A DNA stretch of 7,266 nucleotides. It comes from an uncultured Bacilli bacterium (GTDB taxonomy: Bacteria > Bacillota_I > Bacilli_A > RF39 > UBA660). How positions within the stretch are numbered: the stretch's first letter is position 1; each line of letters opens with the position of its first letter. This document shows, piece after piece, positions 1-5,817 of the stretch. The position numbers and the translations under genes are program-made. The DNA is taken from the NCBI GenBank assembly GCA_934096025.1, contig CAKOLP010000042.1, forward strand, positions 1-7,266. The letters run 5' to 3'. The notes below the pieces were generated by a model, which was given only the letters and a program-made list of their open reading frames with translations, did not search any database and had not been told where the DNA came from.

Positions 1-327
1 TTAAAAAGTAGTTGTGAGATGATTGAGACTTTAAAAGGAGAGCTTAAACATTACAAAAGTATTGAAGCAACATTGAATCGAGCAATTTTAGTAGCTGAAG
101 AATCAACAAGTAATATAAAGAAAGCAGCTTATGATGAATCTAAAGTAATAATAGAAGATGCTAAGAGAAATGCTACCAAAGTAATAAATAATGCTTTGCA
201 AAAAGCTGAGAGAATTGAGTCTGATGCTGAAAACTTAAGAAGAAAAGTAGTTGTTTATAAAAGAAGATTTAGGGATTTAGTTGAACAGCAATTAGATGAA
301 ATAGAACAATTTGATGAAAGATTTTAG
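1..327 (+). CDS. divIVA: DivIVA cell-division/polarity protein, C-terminal part (5' end outside window)
   Basis: The reading frame is open from base 1 (Leu-Lys-Ser-Ser-Cys-Glu before the first Met at 19), so the gene begins upstream and only about 108 C-terminal residues are here. The sequence is almost wholly helical. It carries the DivIVA-type coiled coil: a YKSIEATLNRAILVAEE segment, repeated Ala/Glu/Lys heptads with VIIEDAKRNATKVINNAL, and a closing FRDLVEQQLDEIEQF. This order matches the C-terminal oligomerisation region of Bacillus DivIVA (YxSIExTLxxALxxAQ, then FRxRFxxLIExQL). In the family, the missing N-terminal domain binds curved membrane at division septa and poles, and the coiled coil assembles the protein. 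The gene ends at TAG 325-327, directly before a terminator, so it is probably the last gene of its operon. Assignment is by family pattern only. Confidence 0.9.
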   Translation, partial: LKSSCEMIETLKGELKHYKSIEATLNRAILVAEESTSNIKKAAYDESKVIIEDAKRNATKVINNALQKAERIESDAENLRRKVVVYKRRFRDLVEQQLDEIEQFDERF

Positions 328-358
328 AAAAAATTGATAATTATTTGTCAATTTTTTT
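328..358 (+). terminator. Rho-independent terminator after divIVA
   Basis: AAAAAATTGA (328-337) pairs with TCAATTTTTT (348-357) around a 10-base loop, with an all-T 3' side ending at 358. The hairpin starts immediately after the divIVA stop codon. The stem is AT-rich and so thermodynamically modest, but its position and T-run fit an intrinsic terminator. Confidence 0.75.
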
Positions 359-371
359 AATTGGGTTTTAC

Positions 372-399
372 TTGATATTATAATTTATTTTGATATAAT
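372..399 (+). promoter_or_regulatory. SigA-type promoter for the MoxR-like gene
   Basis: TTGATA (372-377) and TATAAT (394-399) are separated by 16 bases. The -10 is preceded by TGA (391-393), giving the extended form TGATATAAT. The predicted start point near 406 leaves a leader of about 20 bases before the ATG at 428. The ribosome site is AAAGGGA (412-418). Confidence 0.7.
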
Positions 400-427
400 A
401 AGCTATGGCTTAAAGGGAAATGTGGTT

Positions 428-2683
428 ATGAAAGAATTTAAGAAAATATTTGAAGAATTGGGATATGTTTTTCCAAATAGAGATGTTTTAGAAGATATGT
501 ATTTGTTTTATAGATATTATGCTAATAAGTTAAATACGGGTATTTCTGCTGTTATAATTGAGGGAAAAAGAAAAAGTGGAAAAACTTTTTTAGCTGAGTC
601 TTTTGGTAAATTTTTAGGTGAAGATACAGAAAAAATATTAATTGATTGTAATGATGAAAGAAGTATTAATGAGTCTTTTATAAGAAAAAATTTGATAGAA
701 GCAATAAATTTAGCTAATAGTGGGAAAAAGGTAGTCTTTATAATAGATAATATAGATAAAGCAAAAAATAATTTAGATTTTATTATTTGGGATTTCTTAC
801 AAAAGGGTAATGTAATGGCATTTAATGATAGATTAAGTCAATTAGCTGCTTTTAAGGATTTTTTGCAAAATAAAAAAACAGAGATGTTTGAGCGTGAAGT
901 GTTTTGTTTAACGCCTGAGGGAAGAAAAAATTTATATGTTATGATTGCTAAAGGTGATGAACGTGAGTTAGATGAATCTTTAATTAGGGCAGTATCTATC
1001 CTTAGGTTGCCAGTAATGTCAGCAGAACTAGTATATAAAATTTTATTAAAAAGATTTGCAAATATGGAATATGACTCTAGTTTTTTGAAATTTATTTGTG
1101 TAGTATATGTAGTAATAAGTAATGTTTCTTTAATTAAAGTTGAACGGGGAGCATACATACCAACAATTGAAGAATTAACTAGGGCTCTTACAAGTGATAT
1201 AGAATTGTGGAAAAATGGTGTAAGTACTGCTAGAAGAATTAGAAATTTAATTCATCATCTTGCTAAAAATGCTACAGGTATGGATATATTAACTAAGCTT
1301 TTAGCTGGAAGACTAAATTTGCAACTTGAAGAAAATAAACTAGATGATTTAGTATTTAGTGAACCTGAACAGTTTATGAGTATGAGCGAAGTAGATAATA
1401 TTGCAAATGCTTTTATCAAACAAAAAGATAAGTTAAGAAATTGCTATCAAGAAAATGAAAATGGTAAAGAACTAATGGGCCTTACTACAGTCCTTGAGAA
1501 AATTAAAGATGATCAAGCTTTGGTATTTTTAAATAAAAAAGATAGAAGTCAATTATTTGAAATTGGTACAATTACTCATGAAGACCATAGAGCTTTGGAA
1601 AGTTTATTCAATAAGCTAAAAAGCAAAGGGAATGTTAATAGTAATCTTTGTTTTTTGAATTTTAATAATGGGAATTTTATTGGGGTAGTTCGTTATAATG
1701 AGACTTTGGTTTTAGTTTCTAATAGTGAATATGTATCACCAGTATTATTAATGCAAGGATTAAGTACGATTATTACTATTATTTATGATAGAAACGCAAA
1801 TGGTTTATATGATAAAGACTTGTCAGAATTTACGGTGGGAAAATTTAAATTATCTGGTTTGAATGTGAAAGTTTTGTCTCATATTCCGGATAGTGTATTA
1901 TCTAAGATGGAGGAAGAAGCTGGATTATATGTGTATGAACAAGATAATTTAAAAGTTACTTATGATGCAGATTCTGGCATTAAATATTTTAATTATTTGC
2001 AAAAAACTAAGGCTGAAGCACTTTATGGAGCAATGATAAATCTTTGTGCCTTTAATCCAGAACTTGCTTTGCCAGTGTCTTTTATTAATTGTCGAAAATA
2101 TACTAAGGATGATTATAAATTACTAATAAGCGCTGATAGGCTTGAAAGTATTATTTTTCGTCTTGCTAAAAGTGATACAACACTAAGGTTTGGAGATTTT
2201 CAATTTCTGGATTTAGTTTTAGAAAAAAATGTAATTGTCCAACGGGGTTGGCATCATGATCCTGAAATAGTCGTGGAAAATGGTACATATGTGTTTGGTC
2301 CAAAAATTACAGAAGATGAAGATAATAGAGTAGTTTATATAAATCCTAAATATATACTTCATGATGATTTTATGTTGTATGGTACCGATAGTGATTTTGA
2401 ACAAGATTTATTATCTAGGGATTTAAGTCCTTTGCAAATAGAAATAGCCTTATTTGCGAAAAGTATTTTTGGAAACTTTGTGCCAGTATTTGCTTATGGT
2501 CATAATCCGGATTATCTTTCAGAGTTAACAATGTCTTTTGCAGGAAGAATAGTTGATGATAAATATAATAGACTTAGAATACCTAGTATATCTCATGATA
2601 TTCTTAATACTCAAGCTTTTATAAATTATTATAATGAGTTAGATTCTGCAAGACTAAGTGATTTAAAAAGAATTTTAAAATAA
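428..2683 (+). CDS. MoxR-like AAA+ protein with degenerate catalytic motifs and a large unassigned C-terminal region
   Basis: I start this 751-residue protein at ATG 428 because AAAGGGA (412-418) lies 9 bases upstream. The in-frame GTG at 422 would be only 3 bases from it. Residues 1 to about 210 look like a MoxR/dynein-related AAA+ module. Walker A is G46-K-R-K-S-G-K-T53. The Walker B strand KVVFIIDNID (101-110) has Asn108 where Glu is usual. VMIAKGDEREL (171-181) aligns with the usual xxxTSNxxREL but lacks the sensor-1 Asn, and LIRAV (185-189) keeps one Arg of the usual RR pair. A lid-like segment (PTIEELTRAL, 245-254) follows. Nucleotide binding without normal hydrolysis is therefore plausible, but this is inference. 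Residues from about 270 to 751 match nothing I recognise and show no membrane span. MoxR proteins usually sit beside a VWA-domain partner; none is in this window. The gene stands alone, with its own promoter and a strong terminator. Confidence 0.72.
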   Translation: MKEFKKIFEELGYVFPNRDVLEDMYLFYRYYANKLNTGISAVIIEGKRKSGKTFLAESFGKFLGEDTEKILIDCNDERSINESFIRKNLIEAINLANSGKKVVFIIDNIDKAKNNLDFIIWDFLQKGNVMAFNDRLSQLAAFKDFLQNKKTEMFEREVFCLTPEGRKNLYVMIAKGDERELDESLIRAVSILRLPVMSAELVYKILLKRFANMEYDSSFLKFICVVYVVISNVSLIKVERGAYIPTIEELTRALTSDIELWKNGVSTARRIRNLIHHLAKNATGMDILTKLLAGRLNLQLEENKLDDLVFSEPEQFMSMSEVDNIANAFIKQKDKLRNCYQENENGKELMGLTTVLEKIKDDQALVFLNKKDRSQLFEIGTITHEDHRALESLFNKLKSKGNVNSNLCFLNFNNGNFIGVVRYNETLVLVSNSEYVSPVLLMQGLSTIITIIYDRNANGLYDKDLSEFTVGKFKLSGLNVKVLSHIPDSVLSKMEEEAGLYVYEQDNLKVTYDADSGIKYFNYLQKTKAEALYGAMINLCAFNPELALPVSFINCRKYTKDDYKLLISADRLESIIFRLAKSDTTLRFGDFQFLDLVLEKNVIVQRGWHHDPEIVVENGTYVFGPKITEDEDNRVVYINPKYILHDDFMLYGTDSDFEQDLLSRDLSPLQIEIALFAKSIFGNFVPVFAYGHNPDYLSELTMSFAGRIVDDKYNRLRIPSISHDILNTQAFINYYNELDSARLSDLKRILK

Positions 2684-2715
2684 TAGCTCAAAAGATTATT
2701 TCTTTTGAGCTATTA
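2681..2715. terminator. Bidirectional terminator shared by two convergent genes
   Basis: TAATAGCTCAAAAGA (2681-2695) and TCTTTTGAGCTATTA (2701-2715) form a perfect 15-bp stem with loop TTATT (2696-2700). The TAA of the plus-strand gene is the first three bases of the stem. The minus-strand gene stops in the loop (TTA 2696-2698). On the minus strand the stem is followed by a T-rich stretch (complement of 2662-2680). On the plus strand the following bases are AT-rich but not a clean T-run, so plus-strand termination may be less efficient. Confidence 0.85.
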
Positions 2716-2992
2716 TAAAATTATTTATGTGTATAAGGAAAAGTTTGTATCTTCCAATAAGAAAGACAAGAGAAAAGATAAATAATGTTATTCCGAATAT
2801 ATAGCTTGCTATAGATTCATTATTAATATAAGCAGTTACTATAATTAATATACCAAATAATATTAATAAAATGGAATAACTAAGTAATCTGGAAAATCTT
2901 TTCTTTAGATTTAAACCTGCATCGGTTTGATAAAATTCTACTTTTGCTTTTTGCTTTTCTTCTTTTGTTAATGTTAAATATTTGTATTTCAT
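2696..2992 (-). CDS. Small two-helix membrane protein, function unknown
   Basis: This is a 98-residue protein when started at ATG 2992. The Shine-Dalgarno match GGTGAT (minus strand, 3002-2997) sits 4 bases before this ATG, the right distance for the 3' end of the AGGAGGTGAT consensus. Upstream ATG 2998 and GTG 3001 overlap that site, so I reject them as starts. The first 35 residues are charged and Lys-rich. Two hydrophobic segments follow, at about 38-56 and 62-81, joined by a short NNES turn, then a basic tail (RYK, ending QKK). By the positive-inside tendency both ends would be cytoplasmic. I do not recognise the family. The last dozen or so codons lie in the 3' half of the shared terminator stem, so coding and termination constrain the same bases. 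It is divergent from the SH3b gene, with closely packed promoters between them. Confidence 0.7.
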   Translation of the reverse strand: MKYKYLTLTKEEKQKAKVEFYQTDAGLNLKKRFSRLLSYSILLILFGILIIVTAYINNESIASYIFGITLFIFSLVFLIGRYKLFLIHINNFIIAQKK

Positions 2993-2996
2993 TTTC

Positions 2997-3002
2997 ATCA
3001 CC
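2997..3002 (-). promoter_or_regulatory. Shine-Dalgarno site deciding the start of the small membrane protein
   Basis: Read on the minus strand, GGGTGAT ends 4 bases before ATG 2992. GGTGAT is the 3' half of the full anti-16S match AGGAGGTGAT, the half used again at 4695-4700. With the predicted transcription start near 3003, this site lies at the very 5' end of the message. Confidence 0.55.
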
Positions 3003-3009
3003 CAAAGAA

Positions 3010-3038
3010 ATTATAACATAATAGTAGAATTTTGTCGA
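3010..3038 (-). promoter_or_regulatory. Promoter of the small membrane-protein gene (minus strand)
   Basis: On the minus strand, TCGACA (3038-3033, one mismatch to TTGACA) lies 17 bases before TATAAT (3015-3010). The latter is preceded by TGT, an extended -10. The predicted start point is near 3003, giving an unusually short leader of about a dozen bases. Confidence 0.6.
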
Positions 3039-3043
3039 AAGTT

Positions 3044-3052
3044 TGATATAAT
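3044..3052 (+). promoter_or_regulatory. Extended -10 promoter of the SH3b gene
   Basis: TGATATAAT has the TATAAT hexamer at 3047-3052. No good -35 is visible (around 3024-3029 the bases are GTAGAA), so the TG extension probably compensates. The predicted start near 3059 leaves about 17 bases of leader, with AGGAG at 3064-3068. The region between this -10 and the minus-strand -10 at 3010 serves both directions. Confidence 0.6.
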
Positions 3053-3075
3053 TATTTTAGATTAGGAGTGGTATT

Positions 3076-3696
3076 TTGAAAAAGTTAGTAATTATTTTGG
3101 TAATAATTATTTTAATAGTTGGGGGTTATTTTGGATATGTAACATATAAAAATAATAAGCAAGAAGTTAAAATAAATGATATAAAAAATGGGTGGTATGT
3201 TGAAGTTTTAAATGAGTCTGTAAAGATTAGAAAAGATCCTGACAAAAACAGTGCTATGCTAGGGGAAGCTAAAAAGGGTGATGTTTTTAAAGTTAAAGAA
3301 ATGGCTGGAAAAAGTAACTTTTGGTACTTTATTGAATATGAAGATGGTAAATATGGCTGGATAGCTAATCCTAAAAATAGTAATTATTTAAATGATGTGA
3401 ATAATCCGGAAGATATAGCTGCTCCGACGCTTAAGTTTTTTGAAGATATTTATTATGTAGATTCTATAGATAAAATAACTTATGATCATTTAGAGGTAAA
3501 GGATGATAAGCCTGGGTTAAAAATAGAGCATAAGGTTTACCATGAAGTAAATGAAGAAATGAATAAAGACCAATATTGGATTCAATATTTAGTAACTGAT
3601 GCAGTAGGAAAAACAGTAAGTAAAGTTCAAAGAATAGAATTTAATAATAGACCTGATGAAAGTCAAGTTTTAGATTTTAATACTTTAAATAGGTAG
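3076..3696 (+). CDS. Membrane-anchored extracellular protein with bacterial SH3 and Ig-like domains
   Basis: This 206-residue protein starts at TTG 3076, with AGGAG (3064-3068) 7 bases upstream. Lys2-Lys3 and one long hydrophobic stretch (residues 4-22) form an uncleaved signal anchor; no lipobox Cys is seen. Residues about 39-100 look like a bacterial SH3 (SH3b) domain: VKIRKDPDKNSAMLGEAKKG, then a closing YGWI. SH3b domains commonly bind cell-wall peptides. Residues about 116-190 resemble a bacterial Ig-like fold of the DUF5011 type, with a conserved-looking YLVTDAVGKT close to the usual YxVTDxxGNT. I infer a surface protein facing the wall, with no catalytic domain visible. It is transcribed from its own promoter, divergent from the small membrane protein. 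I see no clear terminator before the next gene's promoter, so some read-through is possible. The SH3b call is firmer than the Ig-like call. Confidence 0.75.
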   Translation: MKKLVIILVIIILIVGGYFGYVTYKNNKQEVKINDIKNGWYVEVLNESVKIRKDPDKNSAMLGEAKKGDVFKVKEMAGKSNFWYFIEYEDGKYGWIANPKNSNYLNDVNNPEDIAAPTLKFFEDIYYVDSIDKITYDHLEVKDDKPGLKIEHKVYHEVNEEMNKDQYWIQYLVTDAVGKTVSKVQRIEFNNRPDESQVLDFNTLNR

Positions 3697-3713
3697 TAAA
3701 ATGTCTTTTAAAA

Positions 3714-3741
3714 TTGACAAATCCTAAAAAAGTGATACTAT
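3714..3741 (+). promoter_or_regulatory. Strong promoter of the 183-residue unknown gene
   Basis: A perfect -35 TTGACA (3714-3719) is followed after 16 bases by TACTAT (3736-3741), preceded by TGA (3733-3735) as an extended -10. Of the promoters here it has the best -35. It feeds a gene with a near-consensus ribosome site, GAGGAGG (3761-3767). Confidence 0.7.
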
Positions 3742-3775
3742 AAAAAAAGTTTATATTGATGAGGAGGAAAGTTTT

Positions 3776-4327
3776 ATGATAAATTCAAAAGATATAAAAA
3801 ATGGTATTATGCAATTATTAGCGGTAGATGAAAATACTCCTTATGTAATTGGTAATGGTATTATAATTGGTACAAAAATTGCTTTTGATGTAAAAAAGCT
3901 TGATGAAAAAAAACAGAAATTAGCAACTATTTTACATGAGTTGGGTATTGATGAGAATAATATGATAAAGTTATCGCGTTTGACAGTTCTAAAAAATGGT
4001 GAGGCATGGAATAATTTACAAAGTTTAGAAGATTTTCAAGCTTTAGAATTGCTTCTAGCGTGTTCGGATGCTTGTGGTTTTATTAATAATGATTTAATTA
4101 CAAGACAGTTGAACATAAATGAAATTGGAACTGAAAATTTAATATTAGTTACTGAGTATAGTAGAGCATTTATTGGCGATGATGATAAGTGGCTTCAATC
4201 AATAAGAGAAAAAATAGTAGATAAAATGGACTTCTTTATAGATTCTGATAAAATAAGAACATTTACTGGTCAAGAGAATTTACTTGGGGTTTCAAGACAA
4301 AGAATTTCTAAAAAGAGTGATAGGTGA
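3776..4327 (+). CDS. Unrecognised 183-residue soluble protein
   Basis: The start at ATG 3776 is well supported: GAGGAGG (3761-3767) lies 8 bases upstream. The stop is TGA 4325-4327. I do not recognise a family. The protein is acidic to neutral, has no signal peptide or membrane segment, and looks like a mixed alpha/beta fold. Residues about 20-38 form short beta-like strands (PYVIGNGIIIGTKIAFDV). Residues about 42-58 (Lys-rich, ending ILHELGIDE) and 75-100 (NLQSLEDFQALELLLACSDACGF) look helical. A CSDAC motif is the only cysteine pair. The C-terminus is basic (SRQRISKKSDR). A consensus -35, extended -10, strong ribosome site and dedicated terminator make it a clear single-gene unit, probably well expressed. 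It could be a lineage-restricted protein. Confidence is high that it is a gene; no function can be given. Confidence 0.75.
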   Translation: MINSKDIKNGIMQLLAVDENTPYVIGNGIIIGTKIAFDVKKLDEKKQKLATILHELGIDENNMIKLSRLTVLKNGEAWNNLQSLEDFQALELLLACSDACGFINNDLITRQLNINEIGTENLILVTEYSRAFIGDDDKWLQSIREKIVDKMDFFIDSDKIRTFTGQENLLGVSRQRISKKSDR

Positions 4328-4366
4328 TTGTTACCGTTGTTTATAGGTACAATCCTTTTATTTTGT
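4326..4366 (+). terminator. Rho-independent terminator after the 183-residue gene
   Basis: GATTGTTACC (4326-4335) pairs with GGTACAATC (4346-4354): nine pairs with one bulged T and a 10-base loop. The T-rich CTTTTATTTTGT follows. The stem begins within the TGA stop codon. Confidence 0.7.
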
Positions 4367-4421
4367 CTAAAATTTTCTATGATACTATGAAAAAGACAGA
4401 AAATATGGAAAAAAGCACAAT

Positions 4422-4448
4422 AAAAAAATCCCTAAAATAAGGGATTTT
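4422..4448 (-). terminator. Terminator of the tRNA-Lys gene (minus strand)
   Basis: AAAATCCCT (4425-4433) and AGGGATTTT (4440-4448) make a 9-bp stem with a 6-base loop. Read on the minus strand, the stem continues into a run of seven T residues (complement of 4422-4428). It lies about ten bases past the tRNA 3' end. It could also back up termination from the plus-strand gene to the left. Confidence 0.8.
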
Positions 4449-4458
4449 AATTAACATC

Positions 4459-4534
4459 TGGTGTCCTCTCAGGGATTCGAACCCTGGACCCACTGATTAA
4501 GAGTCAGTTGCTCTACCAACTGAGCTAAGAAGAC
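4459..4534 (-). tRNA. tRNA-Lys (anticodon CUU), CCA encoded
   Basis: Read on the minus strand, this folds as a complete 76-base cloverleaf. The acceptor stem GTCTTCT pairs with AGAGGAC (one G-U pair), the D arm is GCTCAGTTGGTAGAGC, and the anticodon stem ACTGA/TCAGT encloses the loop CTCTTAA. The variable region is GGGTC, and the T arm CAGGG-TTCGAAT-CCCTG is perfect. The discriminator is A, and CCA is encoded at 4461-4459. The anticodon CTT is at 4501-4499 and reads the Lys codon AAG. This is the less common lysine isoacceptor in an AT-rich genome that prefers AAA, so a second tRNA-Lys(UUU) should exist elsewhere. It is a solitary tRNA with its own promoter and terminator. Confidence 0.96.
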
Positions 4535-4555
4535 ATTTTTTTAATCGACAAATTG

Positions 4556-4584
4556 ATTATATCAAATTGCCATAAATAATGCAA
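4556..4584 (-). promoter_or_regulatory. Promoter of tRNA-Lys (minus strand)
   Basis: On the minus strand, TTGCAT (4584-4579) lies exactly 17 bases before TATAAT (4561-4556). The -10 is preceded by TGA, giving TGATATAAT. The predicted transcript starts near 4549, about 15 bases before the mature tRNA 5' end at 4534. Confidence 0.75.
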
Positions 4585-4670
4585 TAGGGCTGATGAAAAA
4601 ATTTTTAATTGTAAAATCCAAAATTAGCTAATTTTAAAAACTAAGTTTTATAGCGTTATATTTTAAATTG

Positions 4671-4679
4671 TGATATACT
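4671..4679 (+). promoter_or_regulatory. Extended -10 promoter of the unknown gene–deoC operon
   Basis: TGATATACT has the hexamer TATACT at 4674-4679. A -35 is not evident at the right distance (TAGCGT at 4651-4656). The predicted start near 4686 leaves a leader of about 19 bases, carrying the ribosome site AAAGAGGTGAT (4690-4700 area). Confidence 0.6.
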
Positions 4680-4690
4680 ATGGTTAAGTA

Positions 4691-4700
4691 AAGAGGTGAT
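4691..4700 (+). promoter_or_regulatory. Long Shine-Dalgarno site deciding a TTG start
   Basis: AAGAGGTGAT closely follows the full anti-16S complement AGGAGGTGAT. In-frame GTG codons at 4696 and 4702 overlap or abut it. TTG 4705 lies 4 bases after it, at the expected spacing, so TTG is taken as the start. Confidence 0.6.
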
Positions 4701-4704
4701 TGTG

Positions 4705-5139
4705 TTGCAAAAAGAAGAAATAAAATATTTTTGTAATGCTTATGCAATTAGCATAAGAAAGTTTATAAGAGAAAATTATTCCCTAATGGAGAATGTTAGT
4801 GAAGATGAGATGTCTAAGAAAAGCAAATTAAAGCATAATTATTTAGGTAATCTTCCTTGTGTTGTGGGAGTACCACTCCCATTTGCCATTCGCAATAAAG
4901 AATTAGTGGCTAATGGAACTTTATTAATTGTAAAAGATGATTATAAAATGTATCATGCTTATTTAAACCCCCGTATTTTAACTGTAGATTATGAGTTAGA
5001 GGGGAGAGCTGAAATTGAAAGATTAATATGTGGGCTTCATGGTGAAGAAGCTTTAGAAGAAGGAAATAGAATTCGAGAACTAATTGATTATACAAAAATT
5101 GAAAGGTTATCAAGAACTAAATCTGGATGGAATTTATGA
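4705..5139 (+). CDS. Unrecognised 144-residue protein, translationally coupled to deoC
   Basis: I start at TTG 4705 because of the long ribosome site AAGAGGTGAT ending at 4700. GTG 4696 and GTG 4702 are in frame but lie in or against that site. The stop TGA (5137-5139) overlaps the deoC ATG (5136-5138). I do not recognise the family. The protein is soluble, with a helical N-terminus (about 1-30), a charged SEDEMSKKSKLKH linker, and a central beta-like part with NLPCVVGVPLPFAIRNKELVANG (about 50-72) and a TLLIVKDDYKMYHAYLNPRIL stretch. It ends in a charged helix (EGRAEIERLICGLHGEEALEEGNRIRELI). No signal peptide, membrane span or known catalytic motif is seen. The overlap makes co-expression with the aldolase very likely, so a link to nucleoside or deoxyribose metabolism is possible but unproven. 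Confidence 0.68.
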   Translation: MQKEEIKYFCNAYAISIRKFIRENYSLMENVSEDEMSKKSKLKHNYLGNLPCVVGVPLPFAIRNKELVANGTLLIVKDDYKMYHAYLNPRILTVDYELEGRAEIERLICGLHGEEALEEGNRIRELIDYTKIERLSRTKSGWNL

Positions 5140-5813
5140 AAATTGAAAAATATATAGATCATACAAATTTGAAAATGGAAGCAACAAAAGAAGATATTGC
5201 TAAATTATGTGAAGAAGCTAGGGAATATGGTTTTAAAACTGTATGTATACATCCTTTTTATGTTTCCTATGCTAAATCTTTATTAAAGGATTCTGAGGTC
5301 GGAGTGTGTACTGTAATTGGTTTTCCGTTAGGTATGAATACAACAGACTGTAAGGTATATGAAGCAAAAGAAGCAGTAAAAAATGGTGCTGATGAAATAG
5401 ATATGGTTATTAATGTCGGGGTCTTAAAAGATAAAGCCTATGATTATGTTAAAGAAGAAATTATTAAAATAAAAGAATGTATTTATGATAAACCATTAAA
5501 AGTAATAGTGGAAACATCACTACTTACTGAAGAAGAATTAATTACTATGACAAAAATATGTAGTGAAGTAAAAGTTAATTTTATTAAGACAAATACTGGT
5601 TTTGGTAAAAGGGGTGTAATAGTTTGTGATGTTAAAACTATGAATGTCCATAAATCGAAAGAGTTAGAAATAAAAGCAAGTGGGGGAATAAAAACTTTTG
5701 AACAAGCTCAAGAATTAATCGATGCTGGAGCAACAAGATTAGGTGCTAGTAGTGGTGTTGCGATAGTAAATGGTGCAAATTGTAGTTGCCAAGATTGTAA
5801 TTGTTGTAAATAA
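5136..5813 (+). CDS. deoC: Deoxyribose-phosphate aldolase (DERA), class I, with a Cys-rich tail
   Basis: DERA reversibly cleaves 2-deoxyribose-5-phosphate into glyceraldehyde-3-phosphate and acetaldehyde, in cytosolic deoxynucleoside catabolism. The 225-residue length is normal. I choose ATG 5136, which overlaps the previous stop as ATGA, has GGATGG (5125-5130) upstream and gives the usual N-terminus MKIEKYIDHTNLK. ATG 5127 would add three residues but loses this ribosome site. The expected residues are all visible: IDHT near the start, VGVCTVIGFPLG, GADEIDMVINVG with Asp89 (E. coli Asp102), the Schiff-base Lys151 in FIKTNTGFG, and Lys180 in IKASGGI (E. coli Lys201). GATRLGASSGVAIV follows. 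The last ten residues, CSCQDCNCCK, hold five cysteines (216, 218, 221, 223, 224), not part of the family core. Other deo genes are not in the window. No clear terminator follows before the T-box promoter. Confidence 0.95.
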   Translation: MKIEKYIDHTNLKMEATKEDIAKLCEEAREYGFKTVCIHPFYVSYAKSLLKDSEVGVCTVIGFPLGMNTTDCKVYEAKEAVKNGADEIDMVINVGVLKDKAYDYVKEEIIKIKECIYDKPLKVIVETSLLTEEELITMTKICSEVKVNFIKTNTGFGKRGVIVCDVKTMNVHKSKELEIKASGGIKTFEQAQELIDAGATRLGASSGVAIVNGANCSCQDCNCCK

Positions 5814-5817
5814 GGTA

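Noticed and set aside
838..1158. Open frame of 106 codons on the minus strand
   Set aside because: It lies wholly inside the MoxR-like gene, has no ribosome site and its product has no family-like pattern; it is a shadow of the real frame.
2219..2404. Open frame of 61 codons on the minus strand
   Set aside because: It is inside the MoxR-like gene and its composition is that of antisense AT-rich coding DNA.
4363..4420. Possible promoter (TTGTCT with TGATACTAT at 4380-4388) for a tiny RNA ending at the 4425-4448 hairpin
   Set aside because: The spacer is only 14 bases, the product would be about 50 bases of A-rich sequence, and on the plus strand the hairpin lacks a clean T-run.
4325..4420. 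TGA read as Trp, extending the 183-residue protein with hydrophobic residues
   Set aside because: A terminator begins at this TGA, Trp is TGG throughout, and a second TGA is the stop overlapping deoC.
4910..5113. Open frame of 67 codons on the minus strand
   Set aside because: It is antisense to the well-supported gene at 4705, with no start signals.
5127..5135. ATG 5127 as deoC start
   Set aside because: It lies in the ribosome site GGATGG; ATG 5136 gives the family N-terminus and the ATGA overlap.
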